A stretch of DNA of 64,000 nt from Sphingobacterium alkalisoli (GTDB lineage: Bacteria > Bacteroidota > Bacteroidia > Sphingobacteriales > Sphingobacteriaceae), in NCBI RefSeq assembly GCF_005049105.1, contig NZ_SUKA01000002.1, positions 805,723 through 869,722 on the forward strand, in the 5' to 3' direction. Both the position numbers and the translations under genes were made by a program. Under the pieces are notes generated by a model, which worked only from the letters and a program-made list of their open reading frames with translations, had not been told where the DNA came from and did no database searches. This document shows positions 9,068 to 20,401 of the stretch, one piece after another (the first letter of the stretch is position 1; the number at the start of each line of letters is the position of its first letter).

Positions 9068-9814
9068 CTATTTTTTAGGAAAATTTGGGTCTGTCTTTAT
9101 TTCTTGTATTTGTTTGATATGTCTAGCACAATGCGCTGCTATAAACAAGAGGTTCTGATATCCGTCCACAGTTCCCGTAGGATAGTCGTTTACGTGGTCG
9201 CGTAGGTCATCAATATTCGCATTCTGTATATATGCTAATACAGGCTGTCTAGCTTTTATTAAATCTGTTATTGCAGCATCAGCGCTGCTGTACTTTCCAG
9301 AAGGTTGTAATTCCTTTGGTGCCTTGAATTTTTGACCGCGGTCTGCAATAATATTGATCAGATTTTCGTCTGTTTGTTGTACGTCTGCTCTCCGGCTGGG
9401 TTGAGCAGGTTTATCTAATTCTTTTTTTGCCATTTCGAACAGCATCTTTTCGGACAATATGATATGTTCTAAGCATTGGCTTATGGACCATTTTTCTTCA
9501 TTCGGCTTGTATTGTAACTGATTTTCACTAAGTCCCGAAATCGCGTTTTTTAGATTTTCTGTAGTTTGGTTGAAAAATCGAATTAAAGAATCTATATTGT
9601 TATCGTTCGATGTTATTATACGACTACTATTCTCGTTGGATTTATACCCAAAGTCGGGAAGAATGAGGTCAGCTTCTTTTTTTAATTTCGTTTCATTACT
9701 GGCAATTACTCGTGCCTTTAAATTGTTTTCGTATAAGAAGGCCATTGCGAAGAAATGGTGAACTGCTATAATACCGAGCACAACTATAATTTTTTTTAAG
9801 ATTATCATATTCAT
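9068..9814 (-). CDS. DinB-family protein with N-terminal membrane anchor
   Basis: 248 residues. Residues 4-26 (ILKKIIVVLGIIAVHHFFAM) form a signal or membrane anchor. About 60 variable residues follow, then a DinB/YfiT-like four-helix bundle (about 75-240) with metal-ligand candidate histidines in QCLEHIILSEKM and FIAAHCARHIKQI. The DinB superfamily includes thiol transferases and metal-dependent enzymes; the substrate is unknown. Probably co-transcribed with the following SRPBCC gene (21-nt gap). One of three DinB genes in the window. Confidence 0.75.
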   Translation of the reverse strand: MNMIILKKIIVVLGIIAVHHFFAMAFLYENNLKARVIASNETKLKKEADLILPDFGYKSNENSSRIITSNDNNIDSLIRFFNQTTENLKNAISGLSENQLQYKPNEEKWSISQCLEHIILSEKMLFEMAKKELDKPAQPSRRADVQQTDENLINIIADRGQKFKAPKELQPSGKYSSADAAITDLIKARQPVLAYIQNANIDDLRDHVNDYPTGTVDGYQNLLFIAAHCARHIKQIQEIKTDPNFPKK

Positions 9815-10097
9815 TTATTTTATTGATGTGATTACAATAGGTGTCTTTATTCTGTATTAAATTCCAATTTCCATCATCACGCCTATGATTGTAGAATTGA
9901 TATCAATATTAGTGTTATTTTTTTTAAAAAAACTTGACATATGATAAGAAAAAATGAAGTTAGATGGCGGATACATCAGGAACTGAAAAATTTCACCCAT
10001 TTATTCGTATCTGCTTAAGGACGGGAATGTGTAATAGGGGGCTAGGTTCTAAAACAATTAGACCAGATTCATTGTTCTGACTTTAAAATCATTTATC

Positions 10098-10331
10098 ATG
10101 TGGAACGAGTTAGATAACAAATTGTATAGGTGTTTTAACTTTAACGATTTTTCGGAAGCATTTGCTTTTATGGTGCGTGTAGCTATGCTCGCAGAATCGC
10201 AAAACCATCATCCTATCTGGAAAAATGAATACAAAAGGGTAGAGATTTGGTTGACTACGCACCAGGCCGGCAACCAGGTGACGGATAAAGATCTCCAGCT
10301 CGCAGAAGCAATAAACAATTTATTGTCATGA
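10098..10331 (+). CDS. 4a-hydroxytetrahydrobiopterin dehydratase (pterin carbinolamine dehydratase)
   Basis: 77 residues, slightly short for the family. It shows the PCD core: [19 protein letters not shown], the active-site [18 protein letters not shown] with the paired histidines, and [17 protein letters not shown]. The enzyme dehydrates 4a-carbinolamine pterins made by aromatic amino acid hydroxylases; no hydroxylase is nearby. The stop overlaps the next start by 4 nt, so it is translationally coupled to the AI-2E-type permease. The gap 9815-10097 shows no gene. Confidence 0.9.
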   Translation: MWNELDNKLYRCFNFNDFSEAFAFMVRVAMLAESQNHHPIWKNEYKRVEIWLTTHQAGNQVTDKDLQLAEAINNLLS

Positions 10332-11392
10332 ATGCCGATAAGACGAAGTTCACAGTTTTAGGGGGGATCAATCAAGTGTTATTGTTGCTTGTGCTGATTT
10401 TTTTTATTCTCCATTTTGCAAAAGCATTTTTAGTTCCCATCGCGGTAAGCGGTCTGATAGCCATGCTATTGGTCCCTGTATGTGTTAAGCTCGAAAAATG
10501 GGGGATAAAACGAGCTTTAGCAGCGTCAATTACAGTATTGTTGACGCTTCTGCTCATTAGTACAGTTGTTTATGTCTTGATAAATGAGCTCATCAATTTA
10601 GGTACAGGTATGGCGGTTTTAGGAGATCGATTAAATACAATGCTTGATAATGGACATGCGTTCATCTCCGAACATTTCAACGTTTCAAAGGTAAAGCAAA
10701 AAGAGTATCTACAGCGTCAGGTTTCGGAATGGTCTGATTCAGCGGGTAAAGTTGTTAGCGGCGCATTTTTTTCGATCGTTTACATATTAGGTAACATGCT
10801 AATTGTCACCGTATACACAATTTTAATCTTGATTTATAGGAGTCGGATTAAGAATTTTGTTCTCCAATTGGTAAATAAGTATGCTGGAACAGGTGAAGTG
10901 GCTCACACCAAGTTTATTGTTGACGAAATTACACAAATATCTAGTCTATATGTAGGCGGAGTCTTTTTAGTTGTATTTATACTTTCAATTATCTATTTTA
11001 TCGGACTGACCATCATAGGTGTCGAAAATGCCTTATTTTTTGCTATTGTTGCGGCACTGATCAATGTAATTCCTTATATCGGGTCTGTAGCAGGGGGAAT
11101 AATAGTAGTTCTTTATACGTTGATCACAAGAGATACACTTACGCTTCCTGTCATCGTGACTGTATTCTTTACGGTTGTCCAGCAATTGGATAGCTATGTA
11201 CTTACACCGAATATTACTGGCGGCAAAGTTCGGCTGGGTCCCTTATTTACCATAATGGTGCTCCTCTTGGGAGGTATGGTGTGGGGTGTGGCTGGAATGA
11301 TCTTATTTATACCAATACTCGGTATCCTTAAAGTAATTTTTGATAACGTAGATCCGTTGAAGCCTTATGGTTATTTAATTGGAGATACATAA
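10328..11392 (+). CDS. AI-2E family (UPF0118) transporter
   Basis: 354 residues with about eight membrane helices arranged as two N-terminal, a soluble segment (about 90-145), then the remainder. Family signatures are the [20 protein letters not shown] stretch and [19 protein letters not shown] near the C-terminus. Members export AI-2, act as Na+/H+ antiporters or have unknown cargo, so the substrate is not assigned. The start overlaps the pterin dehydratase stop (ATGA). Confidence 0.88.
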   Translation: MNADKTKFTVLGGINQVLLLLVLIFFILHFAKAFLVPIAVSGLIAMLLVPVCVKLEKWGIKRALAASITVLLTLLLISTVVYVLINELINLGTGMAVLGDRLNTMLDNGHAFISEHFNVSKVKQKEYLQRQVSEWSDSAGKVVSGAFFSIVYILGNMLIVTVYTILILIYRSRIKNFVLQLVNKYAGTGEVAHTKFIVDEITQISSLYVGGVFLVVFILSIIYFIGLTIIGVENALFFAIVAALINVIPYIGSVAGGIIVVLYTLITRDTLTLPVIVTVFFTVVQQLDSYVLTPNITGGKVRLGPLFTIMVLLLGGMVWGVAGMILFIPILGILKVIFDNVDPLKPYGYLIGDT

Positions 11393-11406
11393 CCTTTTAA
11401 GAATGG

Positions 11407-11439
11407 AGGATACTTATAGTTATTACTTTATCCTTTTTT
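11407..11439 (+). terminator. Probable terminator after the AI-2E-type gene
   Basis: A short AGGATA/TATCCT stem (11407-11412 with 11429-11434) followed by six Ts. The stem is weak, hence moderate confidence. Confidence 0.5.
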
Positions 11440-11490
11440 GATCAGAGTGTTAAAGAGACAAAAGTCAAAGTACCTTCCATGTTCAGATGC

Positions 11491-12615
11491 CTAAGTAAGA
11501 TGTAATTCTTGTCGCTCGCCCGTTGCACAGGCGCGGTATATCGCCTCTATGATCTTGATGTCTTGCAGACCAACGTTACCATCCACCGGTAAAATAGGTT
11601 TTTTTCCGTCGAGTATGATACCCGCCATCTCATCCATTTGAATGGTTTGGTGTGGTATATGAGGATGGTTTAGCTCACCTTTGTTTGTACGACCTTTTAT
11701 CGGGCCATATCCGATTGAAGGTCTCATTTCCGCAAAGCCCTTTTCACCATTTAGAAAGAATCGATCTAGGAAACCCATATTATAGGTGGATAAACAAGAT
11801 GCTACTGTGCCATTGGAGAAACCCAGCTGAAATTGAATAGTTTCATCTACTCCTTCTTTAAATTTGATAGGATCAGTTTTCGTCTCTTGTGCCGTTACCC
11901 ACACCGGATCCTCGCCGACCATATATCGGGCACCATTTATGGCATAAATACCGATATCCATAAGCGAACCTCCGCCGGCCAATTCTTTATTGAGACGCCA
12001 TTGGTTTGGATCTCCAATTCGAAATCCAGCTAGACCCTGAAAAAATTTAATATTTCCGAACTCACCATCATTTCTCATGCGGACGACTTCAAGTGTATTC
12101 GGTTCGAAGCGCATGCGATAACCGATCAATAACTTTACACCCGCGGCCGCGCAGGCATCTACCATTTCTTGCCCTTGTTTTGCATTGATGGCCATTGGCT
12201 TTTCGCAAATGGCATGTTTACCCGCCTTGGCTACCCGAATGACTTGGCTGTGATGGAGTGAATTTGGTGTAATGACATATACTGCATCGATTTCAGGATT
12301 ATCCTTGATGTCGTCGAAGTTTTCATAATTATAACGGGAATGTTTTGGTACGTTATATTTATTACCCCATTCTTCTAATTTGGAAGGAGTACCACTAATC
12401 AGCGCTGTAATTTTAGCCCTCGTGCATGATTGCATGGAATTTGCAACTAGCTGAGCGTATCCTCCTAATCCCATAAGAGCGACACGTAAAACAGGTTTTT
12501 GCGTATGAGGCGCCGTCCTGCTATTGGTTTGTGAGATGGCATAGGAAGGCAAAATAGGTAATGTTATAGCTGATAACGCTAATTTTTGAAGAAAGCGACG
12601 ACGTGAAGTACTCAT
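11491..12615 (-). CDS. Gfo/Idh/MocA oxidoreductase, Tat-exported
   Basis: 374 residues. The N-terminus MSTSRRRFLQKLALSAI is a twin-arginine signal, so the enzyme likely acts in the periplasm. A Rossmann fold follows (VALMGLGGYAQLVANSM), with the family EKPMA motif (ICEKPMAINAKQGQEM) carrying the catalytic-region Lys and a C-terminal substrate domain (GGGSLMDIGIYAINGARYM). The family oxidises or reduces sugars or keto-sugars with NAD(P); periplasmic members keep a tightly bound cofactor. Monocistronic. The substrate is unknown. Confidence 0.88.
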   Translation of the reverse strand: MSTSRRRFLQKLALSAITLPILPSYAISQTNSRTAPHTQKPVLRVALMGLGGYAQLVANSMQSCTRAKITALISGTPSKLEEWGNKYNVPKHSRYNYENFDDIKDNPEIDAVYVITPNSLHHSQVIRVAKAGKHAICEKPMAINAKQGQEMVDACAAAGVKLLIGYRMRFEPNTLEVVRMRNDGEFGNIKFFQGLAGFRIGDPNQWRLNKELAGGGSLMDIGIYAINGARYMVGEDPVWVTAQETKTDPIKFKEGVDETIQFQLGFSNGTVASCLSTYNMGFLDRFFLNGEKGFAEMRPSIGYGPIKGRTNKGELNHPHIPHQTIQMDEMAGIILDGKKPILPVDGNVGLQDIKIIEAIYRACATGERQELHLT

Positions 12616-12912
12616 ATTTGTTGGTTTACATATAGTTTTTGATATAACAAAATGTTGGAAACATAGTTTTCATTGGTATCAGATTAATTGTCTTTACTTT
12701 GCGGTAATATCGCACAAATCAAATTTAAATATTTTCCTTCTTCTATAGTAATTTTATAAAAACTTTTTTAATACTATGTATGCAGGTGTTAACCAATTCT
12801 AACAATTTAAATAACAAAATGTTAGGTGCCATTAAATGACTTTGGTTATGCTTTCTTTTGGGGTATTAGCATCATTCATAGACCGAAGTACTCCGTTTAA
12901 TAAATGGGTGAC

Positions 12913-12969
12913 AAAATGAAAGGCCTTCAGCCGGGGAGACTGAAGACCTTTACTAACCAATTATAAACC
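12913..12969 (-). ncRNA. Putative small RNA of about 55-60 nt with its own promoter
   Basis: An exact promoter (12975-13004, minus) predicts a start near 12969. About 20 nt of unpaired RNA are followed by a 14-bp stem (12951-12938 with 12932-12919) with a 5-nt loop and then TTTCATTTT. The two non-Watson-Crick positions are G-U in minus-strand RNA but C-A in plus-strand RNA, so the hairpin belongs to the minus strand. There is no ATG or ORF in the transcript. No family recognised with certainty. It could instead be a terminated leader with a lost downstream gene. Confidence 0.6.
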
Positions 12970-12974
12970 TAAAA

Positions 12975-13004
12975 CAAAGGTAGTGTATTTTGTACACTTA
13001 CCAA
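12975..13004 (-). promoter_or_regulatory. Bacteroidota promoter with embedded palindromic operator
   Basis: On the minus strand: TTG (13004-13002), 19-nt spacer, TACCTTTG (12982-12975). The spacer holds GTGTA-N5-TACAC (12983-12987 and 12993-12997), flanked by GGTA/TACC, an almost perfect palindrome spanning both promoter boxes and well placed for a repressor. Confidence 0.75.
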
Positions 13005-13236
13005 AAATAATTTTTACTTTTTTTGAAGAAAAGACTAAAACAATGTGTAATGCGCTTTAATTCGATATTTTTTTTAAATTTTATTGTATAAAATAACTTA
13101 AAATAAATATGATTTAATGAGGTTTTTATATTTTTTATTCTTATTTAGGTGTCTGTTTTTGAATATTTACTCATTCTATTAGGTGAGTCTGTTGTTTTGG
13201 AGTGGTAGTGTTTTTTTTAGACTAGTTTTTCTGAAA

Positions 13237-13533
13237 CTAGTTTAGATTAATTAAGAAATACAAGAGTGAACCTGTTAAAAGTAATGTGCAAATATAAAAT
13301 ATCCGATTATCCTCACGAGTATTCTTTCTATTTATATTTTTATAGAGGATTATCGCAATTAAAATGGCGTCGAACACAGTTAGAAATCCAATGATCCAGA
13401 TCCAATAATACAAAAAGTTGTATCCGGATAAAATTCCGCCGTCGTGAAGAAACCAGGCGGTAATCAAAACAATCGGTATTATAAGCAATAATAAGCGTAT
13501 GATAAGTTTTTGTTGTTTTTTCAAGTTGCTCAT
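13237..13533 (-). CDS. Small three-helix membrane protein of unknown function
   Basis: 98 residues with a basic N-terminus (MSNLKKQQK) and three hydrophobic segments (LIIRLLLLIIPIVLITAWF, YYWIWIIGFLTVFDAILIAI, FYICTLLLTGSLLYFLI). A polar basic loop (KNINRKNTREDNR) separates helices 2 and 3. No family recognised. Codon use and length look like a real gene; monocistronic, divergent from katG. Confidence 0.6.
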   Translation of the reverse strand: MSNLKKQQKLIIRLLLLIIPIVLITAWFLHDGGILSGYNFLYYWIWIIGFLTVFDAILIAIILYKNINRKNTREDNRIFYICTLLLTGSLLYFLINLN

Positions 13534-16147
<2,614 letters not shown>

Positions 16148-16183
16148 TATATTCGTAGTACTTATAGCACCTTAAAGCTTTAG

Positions 16184-16224
16184 AAATACAGCAGATAACA
16201 ATTAATGTTTGCTGTATTTTTTTT
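16184..16224 (+). terminator. Intrinsic terminator of katG
   Basis: AAATACAGCA (16184-16193) pairs with TGCTGTATTT (16210-16219), followed by a T-run. The loop is 16 nt. Confidence 0.75.
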
Positions 16225-16382
16225 ATGAATTTTATGGGATGATCAGGTATCCGCTTCACAACAATTTGATTTGTTAGTATCAGAAATATTAATTTCTTGC
16301 CATAAGATAAGTACATACTGTGGTAAACCGTCTAATTTTAAAAAAAATAACATGAGTAGTAACTAGCATTAAATTATTCAAT

Positions 16383-16907
16383 ATGGACACACCCCAATCT
16401 CCCAAATTAGAGGTTATTATCCCAGCTTACCGAATGCATACCCAGAGCTTTTTAAATATTCTGGATGGAGTTACGGAGGAAGATGCGATGAAGCGCATAG
16501 ATGGCCGTACGAATCACATGATATGGATGGCAGGTAATTTTGTTAATGTACGCTATGCGATAGCTCATGTTTTAGACCTTCAGGAAGAAGACCCTTATCA
16601 AGACCTGTTTTATATGGGTAAAACGCTGGACGAACACTTTTCTTATCCAAGTCTAAACGAACTGAAAAGTAACTTTCATACCATATCACCCAAAGTTTAT
16701 GAACGTTTATTGGACGTAAAGGATGAGCAATTGGCAGAGGTTTTCCAAATAGATATGAATATTCCTTTCGTACGAGAAGATAAACTTAATTTTATTGGAA
16801 TGTGTATTGGAAGACAGGATTATTTAGCTGGACAAATGGCGCTTATGAGACGTCTACTTAACTATCCCGGAATGAAATATGATGTGGATGAAAATATTTC
16901 ATATTAA
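16383..16907 (+). CDS. DinB-like protein
   Basis: 174 residues of helical DinB/DUF1569-like character: a first helix carrying SFLNILDGVTEEDAMKRIDG, then NHMIWMAGNFVNVRYAIAHV with a metal-ligand-type His, and a C-terminal GRQDYLAGQMALMRRLLNYP where the usual second His-x3-His is weak. A metal-dependent enzymatic role is therefore uncertain. It precedes a DUF1801 gene by 75 nt on the same strand, possibly co-transcribed. Confidence 0.65.
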   Translation: MDTPQSPKLEVIIPAYRMHTQSFLNILDGVTEEDAMKRIDGRTNHMIWMAGNFVNVRYAIAHVLDLQEEDPYQDLFYMGKTLDEHFSYPSLNELKSNFHTISPKVYERLLDVKDEQLAEVFQIDMNIPFVREDKLNFIGMCIGRQDYLAGQMALMRRLLNYPGMKYDVDENISY

Positions 16908-16981
16908 TAGGTTTAAAACAGCAAAAAGGAATTATCCCCATGAGACAGTCTTAACACGTGAAGGGGTAGAAATGATTTAGT

Positions 16982-17353
16982 ATGAACGAAGTTGAAAAAT
17001 ACATTTTGCAGTTTCCAGAAGAAGTTCAATATATTCTACGGAAAGTCCGAACCCTGGTTAAAGACAACGCTCCCGAAGCAGAAGAATTGATCACGTACGG
17101 AATGCCGGGCTATAAGACGAATAAAAAACCATTGGTTTATTTCGCTGCTTTTAAGAATCATATTGGTTTTTACGCGACGCCTTCAGGACATAGTGAATTT
17201 AAGGATGATCTTGCAAAATATAAGCAGGGAAAAGGTTCAGTCCAATTTCCACTTGACCAACCCATGCCCTATGAATTAATGGAAAGAATTGTAAAATTCA
17301 GGGTCGTAGAAAACATGAGCAAGACTACCCGAAAAAGAAAGTCGATTGCGTAG
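16982..17353 (+). CDS. DUF1801 (YdhG-like) protein
   Basis: 123 residues. The family motifs are EEVQYILRKVRTLVKDNAPEA near the start, EELITYGMPGYK, and LVYFAAFKNHIGFYATPSG, ending in a basic KTTRKRKS tail. DUF1801 proteins are small iron-chaperone/frataxin-like or unknown-function proteins. Full length. A second DUF1801-type protein is at 27.7 kb. Confidence 0.85.
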   Translation: MNEVEKYILQFPEEVQYILRKVRTLVKDNAPEAEELITYGMPGYKTNKKPLVYFAAFKNHIGFYATPSGHSEFKDDLAKYKQGKGSVQFPLDQPMPYELMERIVKFRVVENMSKTTRKRKSIA

Positions 17354-17491
17354 CATTGTTTTTTCACCCCGCGGGCTGATTTCGGTATTTCTTACCTTTT
17401 AAATTCCTTTCCATTGTGCTTTTACTAATTTAAATAGTGCATTAATACTTTTTTTTTATAGTTTTGGCTATTTAGAACTTTAAATAAAGAG

Positions 17492-18466
17492 ATGTCGTTA
17501 ACAAACTTGTCAAGACGCGTTGCGCTCGGAATAGACATAGGTGGGACCAATACTAAATTTGGCGTAGTAAATCATAGAGGAGAAGTCCTTGAAAAAGGAG
17601 GTCTAAGAACGGATGAATATCAAAAGGTAGAAGACTTCATCGACGCCTTATCTGATAGCGTTCAACCTTTAATCGAAAAATACGGTACTGCAGAAAATTT
17701 TGACGGAATTGGTGTAGGAATTCCTAATGGAAACTACTATACCGGTACTATTGAACAAGCTGCCAATTTACCGTGGAAAGGTATCGTGCCTTTTGGTGAG
17801 ATGATGAAAGCTAAGTTCAACATGCGCTGTACAATTACCAATGATGCGAATGCTGCTGCACTCGGCGAAATGCTTTTCGGAGCAGCCCGCGGAATGAAAG
17901 ATTTTATCATGATTACGTTAGGTACAGGGGTAGGAAGCGGAATAGTTGCCAATGGAAACCTCATCTATGGCCATGACGGCTTTGCTGGAGAACTAGGCCA
18001 TACCATTGTAAAACCGGGCGGACGAAAACATTGGAGCACAGGATCCGAAGGAAGCCTAGAAGCATATGCTTCCGCTACAGGCATCGCTATTACGGCAAAA
18101 AAGATGAGAGCGGAATTCCCAAGTTCCATGCTTAACCAATATCCTGAAGACGCTATCAATTCTAAAACAGTGTATGAATGCGCAGTTAAAGAAGACCCCA
18201 TTGCTATTGAAGTATTCAGGTATACAGGGCAAAAACTTGGGGAAGCTTTGGCTAACTTTGTGATGTTTTCTTCTCCCGAAGCAATTCTTTTATTTGGAGG
18301 AGTTATCAAGGCGGGAGACTTTATCCTTAAACCAACTAAACTTCATATGGAAAGAAACCTATTTCCGATATTCAGAAATAAAGTGAGATTAGTGTTTAGC
18401 GAACTTGACGAGGCAGACGCAGCCATACTGGGAGCAAGTGCCTTGGTTTTGGGATCGATGAAATAG
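17492..18466 (+). CDS. ROK-family sugar kinase-like protein lacking the zinc cysteines
   Basis: 324 residues. ATP-binding GIDIGGTNTKFGVV lies at the front, the catalytic Asp is in TNDANAAALGE, and the second phosphate motif is GTGVGSGIV, as in glucokinase-type ROK proteins. GELGHTIV carries the conserved His, but the following zinc motif (normally CxCGxxGCxE) reads HWSTGSEGSLE with all three cysteines replaced. The sugar-binding residues look intact, so kinase activity is plausible; stability or specificity may differ. Monocistronic. Substrate: glucose or another hexose (inference). Confidence 0.88.
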   Translation: MSLTNLSRRVALGIDIGGTNTKFGVVNHRGEVLEKGGLRTDEYQKVEDFIDALSDSVQPLIEKYGTAENFDGIGVGIPNGNYYTGTIEQAANLPWKGIVPFGEMMKAKFNMRCTITNDANAAALGEMLFGAARGMKDFIMITLGTGVGSGIVANGNLIYGHDGFAGELGHTIVKPGGRKHWSTGSEGSLEAYASATGIAITAKKMRAEFPSSMLNQYPEDAINSKTVYECAVKEDPIAIEVFRYTGQKLGEALANFVMFSSPEAILLFGGVIKAGDFILKPTKLHMERNLFPIFRNKVRLVFSELDEADAAILGASALVLGSMK

Positions 18467-18513
18467 ATTCGTAACAACCTGTCATTATCAGCAATCTAAT
18501 CACGCATCAATCT

Positions 18514-18786
18514 CTAATCTTGGTCGTCAGCAAGATAGATATCATGCACCAGAAATCGGGTTGTCGGATTTGGAAGAAGAATATCTTTAATGTCTTCTGA
18601 ATCAATAGGGTAAAGCGTTTCTTGATCCCCGTCTAATAATTCTGAATCAGGAATTAATTCGTATATCGTTATATTATTAATGGAAGTTAATTCTTCCATT
18701 TTTATATATTTAACATGCTGTGATTTCCAATTTGATAATATTATTTCGGTAAATAATTGGTATGGATTATTCTCTTGATCTGACAT
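18514..18786 (-). CDS. Small acidic protein of unknown function
   Basis: 90 residues, strongly acidic, soluble, with an end rich in Asp (FLVHDIYLADDQD). No family recognised. Immediately upstream on the same strand, 18817-18927 encodes an ATG-less hydrophobic peptide (PLVYGFGGLFLFAVVITRIY) that may be a gene remnant. Confidence 0.5.
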   Translation of the reverse strand: MSDQENNPYQLFTEIILSNWKSQHVKYIKMEELTSINNITIYELIPDSELLDGDQETLYPIDSEDIKDILLPNPTTRFLVHDIYLADDQD

Positions 18787-18930
18787 GTTACCAAAATATA
18801 AAATAGACTTGTTATTTCAAAATTTATTATAGATCCTAGTGATAACGACGGCGAATAAAAATAAACCGCCGAATCCGTAAACTAATGGAAATAGATTTTG
18901 TTTAAATAAAAGAAACTCAATATTAATAAA

Positions 18931-19209
18931 ATGGAAAAAAGATCGCATATAATCTACACCGACTCAGGAGAGGAGATTTTGTTTGAATATGCTATAGCAG
19001 ACAAAGATTCAAATAGTTTTTTGATAACTAAAATTAGAAAAGACGGAGAAAGTATTCCTGACATTTTAATCAATCGTCCTAAGGACAATGATCAGCCTAC
19101 TTTTAGGACCATGGAAGAAGGAAGGGAAACCGAAATAAGCGATGAAAATATGCCAATAATGAAATTTTGTAGATTGGTTCTAGCAGAGGAACTTGAACAA
19201 AATTCATAA
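18931..19209 (+). CDS. Small acidic protein of unknown function
   Basis: 92 residues, acidic. It starts MEKRSHIIYTDSGEEILFEY and looks like a single alpha/beta domain. No family recognised. It is divergent from the preceding small gene and 82 nt before the aldo/keto reductase, so it could share a transcript with it. Confidence 0.5.
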   Translation: MEKRSHIIYTDSGEEILFEYAIADKDSNSFLITKIRKDGESIPDILINRPKDNDQPTFRTMEEGRETEISDENMPIMKFCRLVLAEELEQNS

Positions 19210-19291
19210 TTGCAAGATTAAAGGCTCGCACTTGTCGGAAGCATAGATATCATAAACTGAAAATAGGATTTTTAGATTTAGAGGAATAAAC

Positions 19292-20281
19292 ATGAAATAC
19301 GAACAGTTAGGAAATAGCAGTCTGGAGATTTCAGCAATTACCTTTGGTGCATGGGCAGCAGGTGGTTGGATGTGGGGAAGTACCGATCGAAAGGATGCGA
19401 TTGATGCGATCAGGGCTTCTTTTGATATGGGTGTTACATCTATTGACACCGCCCCCGTTTATGGACAAGGAGCGAGTGAAGAAATCGTTGGCGAAGCCAT
19501 TAAAGGAATTGCGAGAGACCGTATTCAAATTTTAACAAAATTTGGAATGCGTTGGGATTTAGATAAAGGTAACCTCGCAATGAAAAGTAGGGATAACAAT
19601 GGAAAACCGATCGATATTTATAAATACGCAGGAAAGGAAAGTGTTATTTATGAATGCGAGCAAAGTCTAAAACGATTGGGGACTGATTTTATCGATCTGT
19701 ACCAAATCCATTGGCCGGATGATACTACATCAATTGAGGAAACTTTTGATGCAGTTGCCCGACTTGTTGAGCAAGGAAAAGTACGTCATGTCGGAGTTTG
19801 TAATTACAGTGCATCACAAATGATTGAAGCAGATAAGGTAGTTCCAATTGTATCGAATCAAGTGCCTTACAGTATGGTAAACCGTGGAATAGAAGAGGAA
19901 ACATTACCATATTGTGTTGTAAATGGCAAGGCTATTTTGGCATACAGTCCCTTGCAACGAGGTTTGCTGACCGGAAAGATTTATCAAGGCTATCAATTCC
20001 AAGAAGGAGATAGTAGAGCCACGCTGCGGTATTTTCAACCCGATTTTCTTACAAAGACAAACACGTTTTTGGATCAACTAAAACCAATAGCCGAGGAACA
20101 CAATGTCACGCTAGGTCAATTGGTATTGCGATGGACTGTCGAAAGGCCTGGCATTACTGTTGCCCTGGTAGGAGCAAGAAATGCTGCCCAAGCTATTGAA
20201 AATGCTGGAGCCTTTAAATTCGATTTCAATGAAGAAGAAATTGCCCGTATTAGTACGCTAGTCACCAATTTAGAACTCTAG
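19292..20281 (+). CDS. Aldo/keto reductase
   Basis: 329 residues, a TIM-barrel NADPH-dependent oxidoreductase. Seen: ITFGAWAAGGWMWG, DTAPVYGQGASEEIVG with the catalytic Asp and Tyr, the Lys in LTKFGMRWD, and QIHWPD with the catalytic His; the C-terminal cofactor region is VALVGARNAAQAIENAG. Closest in style to the YajO/Tas-type AKR subgroup. The natural substrate is unknown. Confidence 0.9.
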   Translation: MKYEQLGNSSLEISAITFGAWAAGGWMWGSTDRKDAIDAIRASFDMGVTSIDTAPVYGQGASEEIVGEAIKGIARDRIQILTKFGMRWDLDKGNLAMKSRDNNGKPIDIYKYAGKESVIYECEQSLKRLGTDFIDLYQIHWPDDTTSIEETFDAVARLVEQGKVRHVGVCNYSASQMIEADKVVPIVSNQVPYSMVNRGIEEETLPYCVVNGKAILAYSPLQRGLLTGKIYQGYQFQEGDSRATLRYFQPDFLTKTNTFLDQLKPIAEEHNVTLGQLVLRWTVERPGITVALVGARNAAQAIENAGAFKFDFNEEEIARISTLVTNLEL

Positions 20282-20401
20282 CAACGAACCGATCCGTATT
20301 TTCTTATCTACTTCTTGGATTGTGCTTTTTTTGGAGCATCCCTTCATCATAATATTCTTTGACGGACGAATGATTCATGTTTACGCAATAATATTCAATT
20401 T

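Larger units (their letters stand above)
12616..13236. other. 621-nt region without protein genes
   Basis: AT-rich. Apart from the promoter/operator and hairpin RNA at 12913-13004, no coding sequence is supported on either strand. Confidence 0.7.

Noticed and set aside
18817..18927. Hydrophobic minus-strand peptide between two small acidic genes
   Set aside because: No ATG or alternative start in a plausible place; kept only as a possible remnant in the neighbouring gene's note.
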